Of a stretch of DNA of 64,000 nucleotides, positions 63,623-64,000 are shown piece by piece. The notes under the pieces are model-generated. The model searched no databases, had not been told where the DNA came from, and saw only the letters and a program-made list of their open reading frames with translations. A program made the position numbers and the translations under genes. The stretch lies in NCBI RefSeq assembly GCF_003633685.1, contig NZ_RBKT01000001.1, positions 3,348,001 to 3,412,000 of the forward strand, written 5' to 3'. Within the stretch, counting starts at the first letter, position 1, and each line of letters opens with the position of its first letter. This stretch comes from Micromonospora pisi. Its GTDB lineage: Bacteria; Actinomycetota; Actinomycetes; Mycobacteriales; Micromonosporaceae.

Positions 63623-64000
63623 GTGCGGCCGATCAACACGGGTAATCAGCGCCCGCCCCGTCCCCTGACAGCGGAACAGGCCTGGCAGGCCACCACCGGC
63701 CGGGCCGGGCAGTGTGTGCTGTTCTTCGACTTCGACGGCACACTGGCGCCGGTCCACGACGACCCGACCGCCGTGCAACCGGCGCCGAAGGTGCTCGCGG
63801 CCCTCGACGCCCTGGCCAGCGTGGTCCAACGGGTAGCCATCGTGTCGGCCCGACCGGTCGAGTTCCTCCGCGACCACTTCGTCGGGCTGACCGACGTCGA
63901 CCTTTACGGGCTCTACGGGCTGGAACACAGCCACGGCTCCGGTGAGACCGTCACCGAAGAGGCGGCGCTGCCCTGGGTGCCGACCATGGCCGAGCTCGCC
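63623..64000 (+). CDS. otsB: Trehalose-6-phosphate phosphatase, 3' end beyond window
   Basis: The first 126 codons of a HAD phosphatase. FFDFDGTLAPVHDDPTAVQP is the trehalose-phosphatase form of HAD motif I (DxDGTL), preceded by QCVL; VQRVAIVSARPVEFLRDHF is motif II (S) and LYGLYGLEHSHG is the OtsB-specific GLEH/HG segment. It dephosphorylates trehalose 6-phosphate. GTG at 63623. Truncated by the window edge. Confidence 0.85.
   Translation, partial: MRPINTGNQRPPRPLTAEQAWQATTGRAGQCVLFFDFDGTLAPVHDDPTAVQPAPKVLAALDALASVVQRVAIVSARPVEFLRDHFVGLTDVDLYGLYGLEHSHGSGETVTEEAALPWVPTMAELA

Overview
The window is chromosomal DNA of a high-GC actinomycete, most likely a member of the Micromonosporaceae (Micromonospora or a close relative). 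The evidence is the strong GC bias at third codon positions, frequent GTG starts, 4-base ATGA/GTGA gene overlaps, the mycothiol gene mshB, a 7Fe ferredoxin next to dapC, and several copies of a GGAAGGGCCCCTT palindromic repeat that I associate with this family from memory. I found no rRNA, tRNA, CRISPR array, prophage or classical biosynthetic cluster. Most of the window is core genome, with one intact insertion sequence and some accessory genes.

Layout. 1-4.5 kb (all minus): the N-terminal part of a membrane GAF/PAS sensor that runs off the left edge, a P-loop kinase, a cytosolic SIMPL-domain protein and an acyl-CoA-dehydrogenase-fold monooxygenase. 4.6-8.9 kb: a 1316-residue secreted ThuA / sugar-dehydrogenase / PKD / CBM6 / double F5/8C protein, with two GAGAGCGCTCTC palindromes upstream and a strong hairpin downstream. 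8.9-13.5 kb: dapC-fdxA (minus), a GNAT protein (plus), two small membrane proteins and mshB (minus); similar neighbours occur around mycobacterial mshB/fdxC/dapC. 13.5-17.1 kb: an S9 peptidase, then an IS30-family element inserted between the two arms of a repeat. 17.1-23.0 kb: a complete five-gene peptide ABC importer (minus). 23.4-26.3 kb: the tldD-tldE metalloprotease pair, divergent from the importer. 26.6-30.4 kb: sdhC-sdhA-sdhB, a five-helix type succinate dehydrogenase. 30.6-34.3 kb: Nudix hydrolase, a degenerate pterin-dehydratase-fold protein, a FUSC-like membrane protein, a PH-domain protein and ychF. 34.5-36.6 kb: an Ada-AlkA fusion translationally coupled to ogt (alkylation repair). 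36.6-40.4 kb: a two-gene heterodimeric ABC exporter. 40.5-43.1 kb: a valyl-tRNA synthetase of archaeal-like type. 43.1-46.1 kb: two membrane proteins and rmuC. 46.2-50.0 kb: a large secreted subtilase and a lipoprotein. 50.1-52.8 kb: ispH, divergent from xseA-xseB. 52.9-56.8 kb: an LppX/LprG-like lipoprotein, a DUF4245 protein, glpX and a coupled DMT transporter. 56.9-61.1 kb: a TrxR-like ferredoxin-NADP reductase, rhomboid protease, lytic transglycosylase and PhoH2 (all minus). 61.6-64 kb: two small hypothetical proteins, a divergent XRE regulator with CACGTG-type boxes between, a small membrane protein and the start of otsB at the right edge.

Functional themes are cell-envelope and secreted carbohydrate/protein turnover, peptide uptake, respiration, DNA repair (alkylation damage, exonuclease VII, RmuC) and central metabolism. 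I did not find an obvious new multi-gene defence or biosynthetic system. The best leads are the repeat family and the IS30 sitting inside one copy, the archaeal-like ValRS, the paired LacI-type operators of the ThuA enzyme, the CACGTG-box regulatory region at 62.3-62.5 kb, and the pterin-dehydratase homologue that has lost its catalytic histidines.
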